Positions 1 through 10,682 of a stretch of DNA of 64,000 nucleotides are shown one piece after another (position 1 is the stretch's first letter; every line of letters starts with the position of its first letter). The notes beneath the pieces are model-generated. The model was not told where the DNA came from, did no database searches, and saw only the letters and a list, made by a program, of their open reading frames with translations. The stretch covers positions 18,343,809 to 18,407,808 of the forward strand of contig CM037853.1 in assembly GCA_021234595.1 (NCBI GenBank). The letters run 5' to 3'. The stretch comes from Delia radicum. Its lineage: Eukaryota > Arthropoda > Insecta > Diptera > Anthomyiidae. Position numbers and translations under genes: made by a program.

Positions 1-1050
1 ACTTGATAAAATTAGATATACCCATTTTGCGGATAAAATTATATCAGATTGGATCCAATGGGATCACATGAGTTAATGTTATGTATGCCATTTTTCGGAT
101 AAGCTAAGATATGTGTGACGAAATTATATATATATTACTATATATGTTTATATATACCCTTATCGGAACTTTTTTCATCGGGTACCTTTAAACAAAAACT
201 TTATTTTATTTATGTATGTATTTCTTCAAACACTTAAGCGTCTAAATAAATTTGTTGCTAATTTTATGTAATTGTATAATTACCAGGAACCTTTGGCGGC
301 ATATATTATATTTACACATACTGTGTTTGTGTTAACCATTTTTTGTCACACTGTTTATCTAAAATTCTATAAAATAAATTCTTATTGGAATTAGGATTGA
401 CAAATTTTTATAAATCTGGCAGCTCCATTCTCCAACTAAATGAGTAGGAAAGAGTAGGGATAATACCAGTGGCGCTTTTGTACTTTTTATGATACTTTGA
501 AAACCTGAAATGTACAATTGTGCCAAGAAATTTATAATAATATAAATTTAATAATAATATTAAGGGAAATTGCTTTAACGGTATTTGTACAATAAAGGCG
601 ACTTTTCACATACTACAGCGGAAAGCATATGCATTTTTCAAATCAAGCTTCACAGAAAATCCTTGTTTGCGAAAGGTTTCAGAAGCTCGATTCTGTGTTT
701 AATTTGTTCTTAATATTACAAGTTCGGCATTAGGCCAGAAAATGTTGGTATTCGGTATTTTAAAGCATTATAAAAAAAAATGATCAGTGGAAAAATGTTT
801 TTTTGCGCATATTAAGGTACGCATACACTACGCAATATTCTTGCGCAACTTTTGCCAGTGTGTATGTCAAATTGGAAGGTTGTTCCATATATTAGAAAAA
901 ATCGAAAAGGTTTTCGTTCTTATTGGGCAACCAAGTAATGTGAAATATATTTTGTAGTGTATTGACCACATTATGTAATTTTTATATTCCTGCATAACAG
1001 AACAAACGAGTGGTGCCATATTTTGTGCAAAACTATTGTACATCTTATTA
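1..1050. other. AT-rich non-coding stretch with repeat fragments
   Basis: No convincing coding region is seen. Near 165-188 the sequence ACTTTTTTCATCGGG followed by a TTTAAAC stretch recurs near 49436-49460, so this is probably the right end of an unclassified repeat whose left part lies outside the window. Around 710-765 there is a piece related to repeats near 21.9 kb and 43.8 kb (the words 'accgaatac', 'gcttt(a/g)aaat' and 'ttcggc'). Confidence 0.4.
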
Positions 1051-1112
1051 CAATGGGTAGGGAAAAATGAGAATAATACTGGCAATGGGTAGGGAAAAAT
1101 GAGAATAATACT
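1051..1112. repeat. Two tandem copies of a 30-bp unit
   Basis: The unit starting CAATGGGTAGGGAAAAATGA occurs at 1051-1080 and again, identically, at 1083-1112 with two bases between. It is a simple local duplication with no coding content. Confidence 0.9.
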
Positions 1113-1559
1113 GTATGAGTAGCTTTAGATGAGATTTTCAGAGTCAAAATTAAAGAGCCAAATCTGAAAAATTTCGACCGTAATTTAACTTTACAGCTAA
1201 AAAATTTTTCTTTACTTTTTAAACTCAAAATCGAATTAAAACGCCTCAACAAATATGTTTTTAACATACAAAGTTTGTCCACATTGTCTCCAAATACCAA
1301 TAAACCGACCAAATATGGTTTTTTGATCGAACTCTTCCCTGCAACATTAGATTTCATATTTAATTTTTAGATTTTGAAAATTTTGTATATGAAAAAATCT
1401 GAAATATGTGCAAAAAATCTAATTTTGGTACTATTAAGCTACGAAAAGTGTTATTTTTAATGATGTTTGATAACCAAAACGAAATTATTTTTTATCATCC
1501 CTGGGAAAGAGCAACCAACTAAAATACTCCACACTGAACATACCTCAGCATAACTAAAA

Positions 1560-2666
1560 ATTCACTTTGTGTGTTGTCATTTTATCTAGTTGTGCGGTGT
1601 CGTGTTGTTAAGACGTGTGAAATAACAGTGAACGGTAAAACTCAACTAAAACTTAAAAAAATATGAAAAAAATCATTAACACAGATTAAATAATAATAGA
1701 AAATATTTTCATCATTCTAATAAAGAAATAAAAGTGAAGTTTGCAAAACAACAATGAGATGTGTTTAATAAAATAACTAAACTAAATAAAAGTGCTTGTT
1801 AATAAAAACCGCTACGAAAGTAATAAAACAAAATATAAAATTAAATAAAAAAAAAAGCTCGTTCATACTAAAAACTTAACTAAATAATAATGAAACACAT
1901 GAGTTTATAATAATGCTGTCGCGCTAACGTTAACGTTTGACGGACGTCGTATCTTGTTTTTAGTAGTAGTATTTAGTGTAAACGTCGTCGTCGTTGTTAA
2001 ACAAAAAAAAAAAGAAGAAACCGTAAAAAACGAGTCATCATTATAATTTTTTATTTTTGTTAATTTGTGTGTTTTGTAAAAGTTTTTATTTATTTTTTTT
2101 TTGTTGAAAGGTAAATTTTTAAAATGTTAAAAAAATAATAATAATCATAACAAAGTGTTAAATAAATAGAAAAAAAAACAATGTATAACAAATAAATTGT
2201 TTAAAATAAATTCTAAAGAAGTTCAAATAAAAAAATTTTAGTTTTTTTTTTGGTAAAAATAAATCTTTAGTTTGTTAAGCCTTCAGTTTCTTTTTTTTTA
2301 TAAATTTTATTGTGTTGCTGCTATTTTTTTTTAAGTTTTCCTTTTTCCATATTTTTACTTCACATTGTCATACATAAGTTCGTTCTTTTTAATTTTATAT
2401 AAACGTGTGTTCCATGTTGTTGTTATTTGTGTTGTTGCTTTAGTGTCATTGTGCATTTTAGTGTATGGTTTAATAATAACAACAACAACAACAACAATCA
2501 CAAAAACAAGAAGAAGAAAAAAAAACTAAACAACAACAAAGCAAAGTGCAAAGTGTCATTCACGCGACAAACAGACCTATAAAGAAAACTATAGTATCAA
2601 AAAAAAAAAAAAAAAACTAAAGAAGAGACAGACTAAAAAAAAACAACAAAAAAATTATAATAACAG
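1560..2666 (+). other. Putative untranslated first exon (5' leader) of an unseen + strand gene
   Basis: The region has the look of a fly 5' leader: no sustained reading frame, many short A-rich runs, (CAA)n runs near 2477-2496, and repeated GTGAAA/AAAGTG words such as 'caaagtgcaaagtg' near 2540. It ends in CAG|GTCAGT at 2664-2672, a good match to a metazoan splice donor. An AGACGTG word at 1611-1617 resembles the Drosophila DPE core-promoter motif, but no well-spaced initiator (TCAGT) is seen; the nearest TCATTT is at 1577-1582. No coding exon that would be spliced to it is recognised downstream. The gene identity is unknown. An A-rich repeat with a chance donor is the alternative. Confidence 0.35.
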
Positions 2667-3166
2667 GTCAGTACAGATGAATTCTATATTATTTATAAAA
2701 GTTTTTCTTTTTTTTTTGTATTTTATTTTTTAATCAATACTAAGTGGACAATTATTAAAAATTGTTTAAACCGTTACACAAATATTTATTTAGTGCAGCG
2801 AAAATTCAATGACCTAAAATTCCAATAAGAATTATTTTTAGTACAACAACAATTCCATTTTACATATTAACTATTTTTGTTGTTGTTGCAGTAGAGGTTG
2901 TCTTTGTTTTAATGAGAGACTTTTTTTGCCATCAATTTTGGAAAAAAAGTGTAGTTTTCAATTATATCTCAGTTAAACAAATTTTCTACACTCAAAGTAA
3001 TACGTCAGTAGAAAGAAATTAAAAACTGCCCGACGAAAAAAATTGATACACTTACGAGCAAATTTATAGGTTTAGTTAGTACTTATTTATAAAATCATTA
3101 AAAAAAAAAAAAAAACAAAAAAAAGAAGATAATCAAAAAGGCAGTAGAGTTTATTACCAGGGTATA
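2667..3166 (+). other. Putative start of a large first intron; nothing else recognised
   Basis: AT-rich sequence after the candidate donor. A TACACTCAAAG word near 2986 resembles the ends of the TACACTCA-type elements found elsewhere in the window, but its partner end is not visible. Poly-A runs only otherwise. Confidence 0.3.
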
Positions 3167-3388
3167 TAAAGGGTGTTTTTTTTATAATTTACATGAAATT
3201 TACTTTATTCGAAAGATAATCTTCTGGCATTATAATTTAAATATGACTTCTTTCATATGACCGCCACGGCTGACTCGGACATAGTCTAATCTGGACAAAT
3301 AATATTCGATGACTTTTTCCAACATTTGTGGCCGTATATTGACGACAATAACGCGGCGACTGTTTTCCTCCAAGTGGTCAATCGTTTC

Positions 3389-3420
<32 letters not shown>

Positions 3421-3726
3421 GATAAAGAGAAGCAACACTTAGGAAATTCTTCCTATTAATTAATGTGTTGCTTTCTTTGGAAAGGGGATTGTGGAGAGAT
3501 GAAAGGTGGTGAAAGATGAAGGGCTTCAAACATGGCAACACTGTAATTGCGCGAGTAGATAAGTCTTAGAACAGTTGTTGCTCGCCACCTGGGCCCTATT
3601 CCACAAAACAACTTATCAACTTTTCACTTTGCACTTATCAAATTCCATTTTTTGGCAAAGTGATAAGTGTTTCTGTTCCACAATATTCTTTGCAAATCTC
3701 ACTTTGCATTTAGCAAATTTTAGTAC

Positions 3727-3801
3727 TCTTTGCAAAGACTTTGCGTTCTCTTGCAAAGTCTTTGCTTTCTCTTGCAAAGTCTTTGCGCTCTTCTGCAAGG
3801 T
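3727..3801. repeat. 21-bp tandem repeat inside the Harbinger left arm
   Basis: CTCTTGCAAAGTCTTTGCGTT-type units are repeated three to four times with a period near 21 bp. Each unit contains an inverted TTGCAAAG / CTTTGCAA pair. Such subterminal repeats could be binding sites for the element's Myb-like or transposase protein; that role is inferred. Confidence 0.7.
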
Positions 3802-3926
3802 GAATGTGCAAAGTGTTCCACAAAGCATTTAATCATCTTTGCATTTCTGTCTTATCACTTTGCATTGCTAATTAGATGTTGTTAAAATGAGCCGCCAAAT
3901 AAAAATGGAAAAAAAAACTTGCAGTG

Positions 3927-4763
3927 TTAAATGTGATTATTTAGACACGGAAATCTTTCTTTAAGAATGCCAAAACTATTTTCAATTATGCGCCGTGTTT
4001 TTTTGTGGCAACGATTGAAAGCCTCATCAGCAGGGTTATCGGGATTTCGGCGTAATGGTGGTATCAACCAGTTTTTCAGTCCGTAACCACTATCACCCAA
4101 AACAACAGCATCCGGAAATGGTCTCCATCCATTGTCAAATCTTTGGCTTACAGCCGAATTCCGTAACACCCTTGAGTCATGAACGCTGCCTGGCCAACTT
4201 GCATTTACACTGTAAAATGTGTAGTCTGGCCCGCATATCATCATTACGTTCAATGAGTGGTTTCCATGCCGGTCCACATATCCTTCCTCGTGTAATGTAG
4301 GCGCATCAATTTTAATGATTGTGCCATCCACGCAACCACACACACAAGGGAATCCACCCATCATAAAAAACTTTTCAGCAATATCACTGATGTCATCGGG
4401 CCACCGCACTGTGTTTTGGAATAAAACGTCTATTATAACGTCGACAACTCTGTGGATGGTTCTGCAAACTGTTGATTTTGCAACACCATGTATAGCTGCA
4501 ACTCCATGGTACTGGCAACCATTTCCGAGCCAATGCAAGCACAGTAGCAGTTGATTTTCAGCCGACAAAGCATGACTGCGCTGTGTATTGTGCTCTAATT
4601 TTTCTCCAATTTTATTTAAAATGAAATCAACTTGGATTCGATTTAAACGAAAGCACTCTTTAAAATTAAAGTTTTGTAGTCCCGAAAAATTAATTCGGTC
4701 TCTATAATTTCATGATATAACCGCGTCTTCACTATCGTCGAACAAAAACTCACGTCTTAACAT
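3927..4763 (-). pseudogene. HARBI1-like transposase with one stop and a short C-terminus
   Basis: DDE nuclease of PIF/Harbinger elements, acting in the nucleus on its own TIRs. Translation from ATG 4763-4761 gives MLRREFLFDDSEDAV, then an in-frame TGA (plus-strand 4710-4712), then an open frame to 3927. Seen motifs are an HTH-like region (HGVAAIHGVAKSTVCRTIHR), first Asp in CGCVDGTIIKI, the ASWPGSVHDSRV box, second Asp in LGDSGYGLKNWLIPP, and the Glu in RRIIENSFGILKERFPCL. The frame ends shortly after the Glu motif with NNHI, so the last 50-70 residues usual in the family (about 350 aa in all) are missing; about 278 codons remain. All three catalytic residues are present. A separate Myb-like partner gene, normal for this superfamily, is not visible. 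Confidence 0.9.
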
Positions 4764-5771
4764 TTTGAAAGCTTCACTAGTTATAACAATATGAATTTGC
4801 AAAGCGATCGTTTACCTTGCAAATTTTTGACAAACTTATCAAAATTTGCTTTGCAAAAATAGAATTTACAGTTTTTGTGGAACGAAACAGCATAATTATT
4901 TGAAAAGTCTTTGCAAATTAAACTTTTCAATATTAACTTTGCACTTTGCATAAGAGAACGTACGTGGAACAGAAATTTTAAATAGAATAGAAAAATTGCA
5001 AAAACTTTGCAAATTACACTTATCAATTTCAACTTATCACTTATCAAATTTCATAGTTCTGAGGAACAGTAAGTTTTGCAAATTGACGAAAAATTTGATA
5101 AGTGCAAAGTGAAAAGTTGATAAGTTGTTTTGTGGAATAGGGCCCTGATGTAGAGTTGTCGTCACCGGGAATCGAACCCGTGACCATCTGTGTAACAGTC
5201 CAACGCGCTAACCATTACACCACAACGTTTCCGAAACGTGAAACTATGCGGTTACCTTCAATAAATCAATTGTGGCACGAGTTGTGTGACTAGTTGAAAC
5301 CACAGTTCCTGCACATCATGGTAGTTCAATTGATGAACGAAAAAGTCAGAAATCATGGGGTAATCAGGGTAATCAGGGGTCGCCATTGACGGATAGTCTG
5401 ATTGGGGTCTTGCTCTACGCTACGCTTGACAGCAGAAATTACTTCTTCTGTACGCTCTGTACGACGTCTCTGTGGATGCATATTATCATTTAGAGTAAAC
5501 GTGGTGGGAAAACGTTTCATAGTTAATCGAATTAATTGCACTGATGGACGATTATGTTGACCGTAAAATGGACGTAGTGCGCGATGCGTATTTCTAACAG
5601 AGCCATGATTTTCAAAAAAAAGCACAATTTGGAAGCGTTGTTCAGGCGTCAGTCTATTCATGTTGAAATGAAAAACCAAAACTAAACATAAATCACTTGA
5701 CAGCTGACAAAATTGCCGTAAAAAAGTGTTGCCAACTTAAAGTTCTATACCTGTATAAAAAACACCCTTTA

Positions 5772-5965
5772 CTAAACATTCATAATACATAACATTAACT
5801 GTAAAATTAATTAACTATAGTTAGAAAAAAGAAAAAAAATTAAATTGCTCTATAAATTTATCGAGCAAAAAAATAGTTTCACTTTGAAAAAATTGTAAAT
5901 TTTAAAAATCAATTTTGTATGTAAAGCCAAATTGTATAAAATTGTAATAGAAATCAAAATAAAAA
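5772..5965. other. AT-rich spacer, nothing recognised
   Basis: Short A/T runs only between the mariner nest and the next transposon fragment. Confidence 0.4.
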
Positions 5966-6330
5966 ATGGGTCGTTCAAAGCATTGCAGTGAAGAGAAAAA
6001 AAAGTAATAAAAAAACTCTACATCCATGGTAATATCCAAGGGAAAATTGCTCGTATTCTTGGAAGGTCACAAAATATGGTTAAAAACTGCTCCCAACCTG
6101 AAAAATTTACATTAAAAAGAGGTAAACAACAAAAAACTACCAAAGGGGACGATAATCGTATTAAAGATTTGTCAACTAGAAATCCTTTTTTTGTGTGCAG
6201 TACAGATAAAAAACCAGCTAGAGTTACAAGTTTCAGAATGGACAATTAGACGACGATAGCGAGAAAAAAAAACTTATTTGGAAGTTCTGCACAGAAGGTC
6301 CCAGTGCTGAACAACATTAAGTTGTTAAAG
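5966..6330 (+). pseudogene. Tc1-like transposase N-terminal fragment, degenerate
   Basis: Plus-strand translation gives MGRSKHCSEEK followed by stops. In a second frame it gives RILGRSQNMVKN and KRGKQQKTTKGDDNRI then KDLSTRNPFF, and in a third QLELQVSEWTIRRR. These are the two HTH (paired-like) subdomains and GRPR-type linker of Tc1 transposases. Several frameshifts and stops are present, and the catalytic DDE half is absent. No TIRs are recognised around it, so this looks like an old 5' fragment. A minus-strand open frame over the same bases is a shadow. Confidence 0.65.
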
Positions 6331-6339
6331 TAATTAAAT

Positions 6340-6900
6340 TAAAATTGCTCTGAATATTCAATTTTCCCATTAAAAATCAAACCATATGAAAAAAAGCAAA
6401 AAACTATTTCTGTTGGAAAAATTTGACTTACGCACACTCACGCAAAAATTTTACTCACGCACACTCAATCACGAAGAACTTTTTTCCTACTCCCTCACAC
6501 ACGTTTGAATGAGTAAAGTTCTGCTCAGGTTCCTATCTCTAATTTATAGTAAAGATTTCGATATATTTAACATTGCACCTTAATTAAAATTCAAAGTATT
6601 TTCATAGCTTCAAAATGCATTCAAAAAAATGCAATTCCATTAAAAATTGTTTTGACAGTAAAGTATACACACTTACAAATAAAATAAGGTATCGCTCGTT
6701 CTGATGCGATAAAAAACTGCTGAGATATCGCTGGTTAAAGTTAAACTAGTAGAAAATGTTAGTGGATTTGGCTCAATTGGCTTCTGAAAATTCTAAACTA
6801 ATTTTCTGTCCCTGATATTAACAAACACAAACTAAACAACAATTTTTGAAAACTTAAAGGAAATTTACATTTTTCCAGATTAGATTAGACTAGAGTGGCA
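6340..6900. other. Non-coding stretch with CGCACACTC repeats
   Basis: At about 6425-6510 the words TTACGCACACTCACGC, CTCACGCACACTCAATCACG and CCCTCACACACG form a degenerate short tandem array. The rest is AT-rich with no recognised feature. Confidence 0.4.
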
Positions 6901-6950
6901 ATATGCACCGCGACCAGAAGTTGGTATTTTGTGCTGCCAGCGAATACACC

Positions 6951-7298
6951 CTATAGGTTCAGGCTCCCTGCGAAGCCAACTATCCTACCAGGTAAACAGT
7001 TCCAAACGTCCGATGGCGTCACTATTCGACCACCAAAATAACGCACTCTCCTATCGGAGAGCCTCGGACATTTGCAGAGACCTTGCTCTGAGGTCTCGGG
7101 TTCCATTTCACAAAACCTGCACGTATCCGTAGAGGATCGTCCCATCTTGTACAATTGATACCTAAGGCCACAGTGTCCCGTGAGGTAACCCGTCACGGTT
7201 CTTAGTTCGCCCCTTGTCATAGACAAGAGTTTCCGCGACCTCTCCCCAGAGGAGATATAAACAGCCTCGCCGGTCGCTGCCCAGGCGATCTGGCCCAA
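6951..7298 (-). pseudogene. Non-LTR retrotransposon (LINE) C-terminal fragment
   Basis: Minus-strand translation contains LLSMTRGELRTVTGYLTGHC and CRFCEMEPETSEQGLCKCP. This matches the segment after RNase H and the CxxC...H...C knuckle (CRFC..E.ETxxHLLCxCP) at the C-terminus of I/R1/LOA-like LINE polyproteins. The usual His of that knuckle is replaced (ETSEQGLC). Only about 115 codons remain and no poly-A tail is seen next to it. Base composition is clearly GC-richer than the surroundings, consistent with a coding relic. Confidence 0.7.
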
Positions 7299-7348
7299 TA
7301 GGCATTTTTCTAATTAACTAACGAAAATTAATTGTTATTACAAAACTA

Positions 7349-8006
7349 CCCAGCGAAAAAAGAGTGAAAAAAGATGTAGTAAAATCATCACATATACGGA
7401 TTCAGATGTAGTGCAAATTGAGGTGAAACACGCATGATTTTAACATGGGGTTGTCATAGGACGGAGGTAATGCAAATTCCTCAAACTTCACTTTATTAAA
7501 AGTACTATGTGTAAGGTTATGAAAGATTGTATTTTTGGGTGTCCTTTTTCATAGAACTTAATTTGTTATTTTTAATTAGTGGTTAAGGTGTGATGCCAAG
7601 TCACATCTTATTTACCGAGTGATAATATGGATTTGTAGGAGTGCGTAAACGGTTATAATTAAAAAAACTTTTAAACAGCTTTCCAGCTTTAAAAACAAAG
7701 CGATATAATAGTTTTTCGTTCAACTGAAAAGAAAGAAACTATTGTTAAGTCTGATATTTTGTAATCATTGTTTTTCAAAAGTCAGAAAACGCTAATTCAA
7801 AGCGACATCTAGATTAAAAAATAGTTGTTAAAAGACACAAACTCCCGATTCCATTCGAGTATGTCAAATACCGATTTGTAACCGAACATTCGTGACATTT
7901 CTACTAGTTAGCCTTGTATATGATGACATTATATGCTAAGTTTAGGAACTGATCTAAAAGGCCAGCATTAGATCAGAAAAATCAGTAGTAGTAGCTACTT
8001 TGTGGG
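7349..8006. mobile_element. Possible CCCAG-ended MITE
   Basis: The left edge TA|CCCAGCGAAAAAAG and right edge CTACTTTGTGGG|TA resemble the TA-flanked CCCAG elements at 11248 and 48401, but the right terminal repeat matches poorly. No coding sequence is seen. Confidence 0.25.
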
Positions 8007-8411
8007 TAATGGAAATGTTGTTTCTTTTGAACTACTTCGCATTATTTTTGCTGGGTACTGTTTTAGTGATTGTTTATTATAATAAAACTAAAAACAACTT
8101 CAACTTCAAACAACTGTTACTAAAATACAGTACTTTTCTTTGGTTGTTGTTATTAAAAACTGTCATAACAGTTTTTTTTTTTTATTTCATACAAAAACAA
8201 CTGTAATCGCAGTTAATACAACTAGTGATTGCTACACAAACAATTATTATGTAGTAACTGTAAAATTTTTTTGAATTTAGTGTTACAAAAATTGAAATTT
8301 TTTAAATTGTGTAGTTTTTAGAATAGTTTTAACCAAAATTATAATTTTTAGTACATGTTATCGCATAGCTGTAATAAATTTTATTATTTTTATTTCGTTA
8401 ATCTATACAAT
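8007..8411. other. Non-coding, AT-rich
   Basis: Short CAACTGT/ACAGTT words recur, and a short hydrophobic frame (8000-8206) is of low complexity. I see no gene. Confidence 0.35.
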
Positions 8412-8422
8412 AACTTTTAATA

Positions 8423-8615
8423 TTGTGCGCCCCGGTAGGCTAGTTGGTAGCGTGCAGGCTTATCAGTGCGGGGGTCGTGGGTTCGATTCACACCAGAGGC
8501 ACTGGTCTGTTTTCGCTACAACGCGCCGAAGGCCATAGTAGCTAGTGCTCGGTTAGGGTAATAGCATATAATTTGTAATTATATGATTATATGATTATTA
8601 ATTAATAAAAAAAAA
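8423..8615 (+). mobile_element. tRNA-derived SINE (type A), copy 1
   Basis: The head GCGCCCCGGTAGGCTAGTTG resembles a tRNA 5' half with an A box (GGCTAGTTGGTAGC); the B-box region reads GGTTCGATTCA here and GGTTCGATTCC in sister copies. A tRNA-unrelated body follows (GTCTGTTTTCGCTACAACGC, then AGCTAGTGCTCGGTTAGGGT), with the tail ending in oligo-A. An 11-bp direct repeat AACTTTTAATA (8412-8422 and 8616-8626) flanks it, as expected for LINE-driven retroposition. Confidence 0.9.
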
Positions 8616-8684
8616 AACTTTTAATAAAAATCATCAGTTCTATCTTTTATTTATATATCTGCATTTTATATTTTAATAAATTAG

Positions 8685-8966
8685 TTGTTGAAGGCAGACA
8701 TGTTTTTTTTTTTTTTTTTTTTTTTTTTTAACTTTAAATTGTTTTTGTTTATTTATATTTTGCATGCAATTTGTTTAGTCATGAAATTCCAGTTTTTTTT
8801 TTTCAAATGTTGTTGTGTTTATAAATTTTTAACAAAAATAAACGATTCCGTAAAATATACTTTTAAATGAAGTTAATAAATAGTTACGTTTAACCCTCAA
8901 ACGGCAAACGCTGCAACTTTTTCTACAAATACCTTTCATGTTTCTATCCTTTACGTTAAATATGTG
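8685..8966. repeat. Poly-T runs and low-complexity DNA
   Basis: A 28-29 T run starts at 8702. Neighbouring sequence is AT-rich and has no recognised content; open frames over it are artefacts of the run. Confidence 0.6.
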
Positions 8967-8969
8967 TAT

Positions 8970-9217
8970 TAGGATGTCCCTTAAAATAACGATTTGTTGA
9001 TTTTCGATCATTACACCCTCCAGTTTTATTGCAAATGTTTCCAAATGGAAGAAATCGATTTTTGGAAAACTTTAAAAAAAAGTGTATTATTATTAAAAAT
9101 TCCCAAAATTCGAAATTTCGAAAAAATTTACTTTTTATTTCATTTATTTATTTAATATACTCAAATTTATTCAGATATGGAATTCTGACTTCATCGGATG
9201 TTATTAGCCCACTTTAG
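8970..9217. mobile_element. Orphan left end of the TAGGGTGTCCC hAT-like family
   Basis: TAGGATGTCCCTTAAAATAA followed by a CTCCAGTTTTAT box and CCAAATGGAAGAAATCGATT is the same arrangement as the left end of the hAT-like element at 39388 and the fragment at 15804. No matching right end (AAGGGACACCCTA) is found nearby, so this is truncated or its right end lies beyond later insertions. Confidence 0.6.
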
Positions 9218-9246
9218 ATTGGAATTAAAAATTACCCACAAATTTG

Positions 9247-9279
9247 ATAAAGATGCAAAAACGTATTTTGCATCTTTAT
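9247..9279. repeat. Perfect hairpin, 14-bp arms
   Basis: ATAAAGATGCAAAA, loop ACGTA, TTTTGCATCTTTAT. Its position just after an hAT end suggests transposon-internal structure; function unknown. Confidence 0.8.
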
Positions 9280-9506
9280 TGAATTTGAAGATATCGATTA
9301 TTATTTTTATAATATAATAGTTGGGCAATTCCATCAAGTCGAACGTGATCGTTGAACACATTTAAGTTAAAAAAAAGTCAAAATAAAAAGAAATTTTTTC
9401 TTGACAATAGGGCAAACTTATAGCTCTTAACTGCCCTATAATTGTTGCTTAGGTTGATTTTGGAAATTTTTTCAAGCTTTCGAGATAATCGCAAAAAACC
9501 AATCAT

Positions 9507-10682
9507 TCGCACGGGACAAAAAACAGAAGTAGTTTTCGCGACTATCAATTAAAACTCTGTTTTCAGCGAAACCTGAGCAAAATATCACAATGCGACTAAT
9601 TTTAGAATGTTGGCTAATTATGTCTCTTAAAAGTTGTAAAATGTTACCTCAAAATTATTTCTACTTTTTTTTTAATTAAACTTTAATCACTGTCGCACGG
9701 GACATGTCGCACGGGACCTTTTTTTCCATCATCATATTTATGTTGTTTCAGTTGTTTTTTTATAACAAATTATAAATAAATAAGCTTAGAAAACATATTT
9801 TTAAATCAACAAAAGAATTCAGTGTATTTATTTTCATATAACAACGAACTTAACAGAAAAAAATGTAATTTGAACAAAGTATTGTGTAGTATTGATTATA
9901 ATAATCAGAAATAAAGTGTCAGAAATATCAAACACAGTTTTTTTCAGAATAGGCAGTCCTGGCTGCTTTTACTTCTTGACCATCGCAACAAAAGAAGTGC
10001 AACTGGGATATACCTGAAATGCTTTAAACTTGCTTCCATTTTTCGTCTAAATAATATAGCAAGGAATGCTCTTAAATCTGTTCAGATTACATAAAATACA
10101 TTTTAACTCCATTTATGTTATTTTCTGCACATTGATAAAATGAAAATGCATCTGGTATAACTACGTTTTTGGATATTGATATCTGATAGACTTTCCTTTT
10201 GATAACTGCTCCGACTCCATCGACGGCTCCCTTTTCATGTGATCTTACAATTTATTGAGGAACATCCTAATTGGTTTATAAAATCGACTAGGCTTTATAA
10301 AATGAATTTGTTTTCAACTTTTCAACTTTTCTCTATACCGTTTGCATCTCTCTTTATTTTTTCGCCGTTTATACTCATCTATATTTAAATAATTTAAAAG
10401 TATTTATTTAAATAAATAAATCATTTATGTAAGAAAAAATATTTTTAGCAAAATTTTAAAATTCACACTTACCATGTCGCACGTGACCAACTTTATTTAA
10501 GAACCAAGATCACAGATTTTATTTTTTTTCAAAAAGTTTTTTTTATATTTTAATTGTAATAAAAATCTGTGTTTGTTCTTAATATTTGATGAACTTTTGT
10601 CATGTCCACTTGTCGCACTAATTACAAATGTTGTTTATCAATGTCGCACGGGACATCGTAGTTTATCAATGTCGCACGGGAT
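9507..10682. repeat. Dispersed GC-rich 13-mer TGTCGCACGGGAC
   Basis: Copies or near copies are at 9507 (TCGCACGGGAC), 9691, 9705, 10474 (GTGAC variant), 10611 (partial, TGTCGCACTA), 10642 and 10670 (GGGAT variant). All are on the same strand in DNA that is otherwise strongly AT-rich. No protein is encoded. They resemble subterminal binding-site arrays of a non-autonomous transposon, but no element ends were established. Confidence 0.8.

Larger units (their letters stand above)
3591..5143 (-). mobile_element. PIF/Harbinger DNA transposon
   Basis: Terminal inverted repeats of about 52 bp begin GGGCCCTATTCCACAAAACA at both ends and look identical. A 3-bp CCT target duplication (3588-3590, 5144-5146) fits the superfamily, although the palindrome GGGCCC makes the exact edge uncertain by a few bases and TWA is the more usual target. 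Subterminal regions are packed with TTGCAAAG/CTTATCA words. One transposase gene lies on the minus strand. Confidence 0.9.
3393..5226 (-). mobile_element. tRNA-derived SINE (type B), copy 1, split by a Harbinger element
   Basis: On the minus strand the head (5226 down to about 5150) is tRNA-like: A-box region GTGTAATGGTTAGCGCG and a perfect B box GGTTCGATTCC. The body resumes at 3587 and ends in a poly-A tail (28 T on the + strand, 3393-3420). A second copy lacking the Harbinger insert lies at 28037-28236, which proves the two halves belong together. A short imperfect duplication GAAACG flanks it. It sits in antisense-compatible orientation inside the mariner transposase. tRNA-headed SINEs rely on pol III transcription and a LINE reverse transcriptase. 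Confidence 0.8.
3230..5679 (-). pseudogene. Broken mariner-type transposase
   Basis: The enzyme would cut and paste the element at TA sites in the nucleus. The N-terminus starts at ATG 5679-5677 and reads through an intact HTH region (MNRLTPEQRF, residues 7-16; ENHGSVRNTHRAL). After TIRQW the reading jumps into QELWFQ and then, in a second frame, TSHTTRATIDLLK, which is the segment around the second catalytic Asp; the QDGA box itself is deleted. The SINE then interrupts it. The C-terminus (PETIDHLEENSRR to SRGGHMKEVIFKL, stop at 3230) is well preserved. Most of the core catalytic domain, including the first Asp, is missing. Mariner transposases are usually about 340-350 aa; here about 165 aa survive in pieces. 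Non-functional. Confidence 0.85.
3169..5769 (-). mobile_element. Mariner-like element with nested SINE and Harbinger insertions
   Basis: Ends are AAGGGTGTTTTTTTTATA on the left and its inverse (TATAAAAAACACCCTT) on the right, each flanked by TA (3167-3168 and 5770-5771), the signature of Tc1/mariner insertion. Minus-strand transposase pieces lie at both ends. About 1.83 kb of the length is later insertions, leaving roughly 0.8 kb of mariner, so it is also internally deleted. Confidence 0.85.

Noticed and set aside
3575..3832. Open frames on both strands at 3575-3832
   Set aside because: They are made by the TTGCAAAG tandem repeats in the Harbinger arm and have repetitive, non-family translations.
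6018..6245. 75-codon minus frame
   Set aside because: It is a shadow of the plus-strand Tc1 fragment, whose motifs (GRSQNMVKN, KTTKGDDNR) are clear.
8423..8500. Functional tRNA gene at the SINE head
   Set aside because: The cloverleaf is incomplete, and an 11-bp TSD and A-tail show a retroposed SINE; four copies share the same body.
8685..8870. 61-codon frame beginning with a Phe run
   Set aside because: Caused by a poly-T tract.
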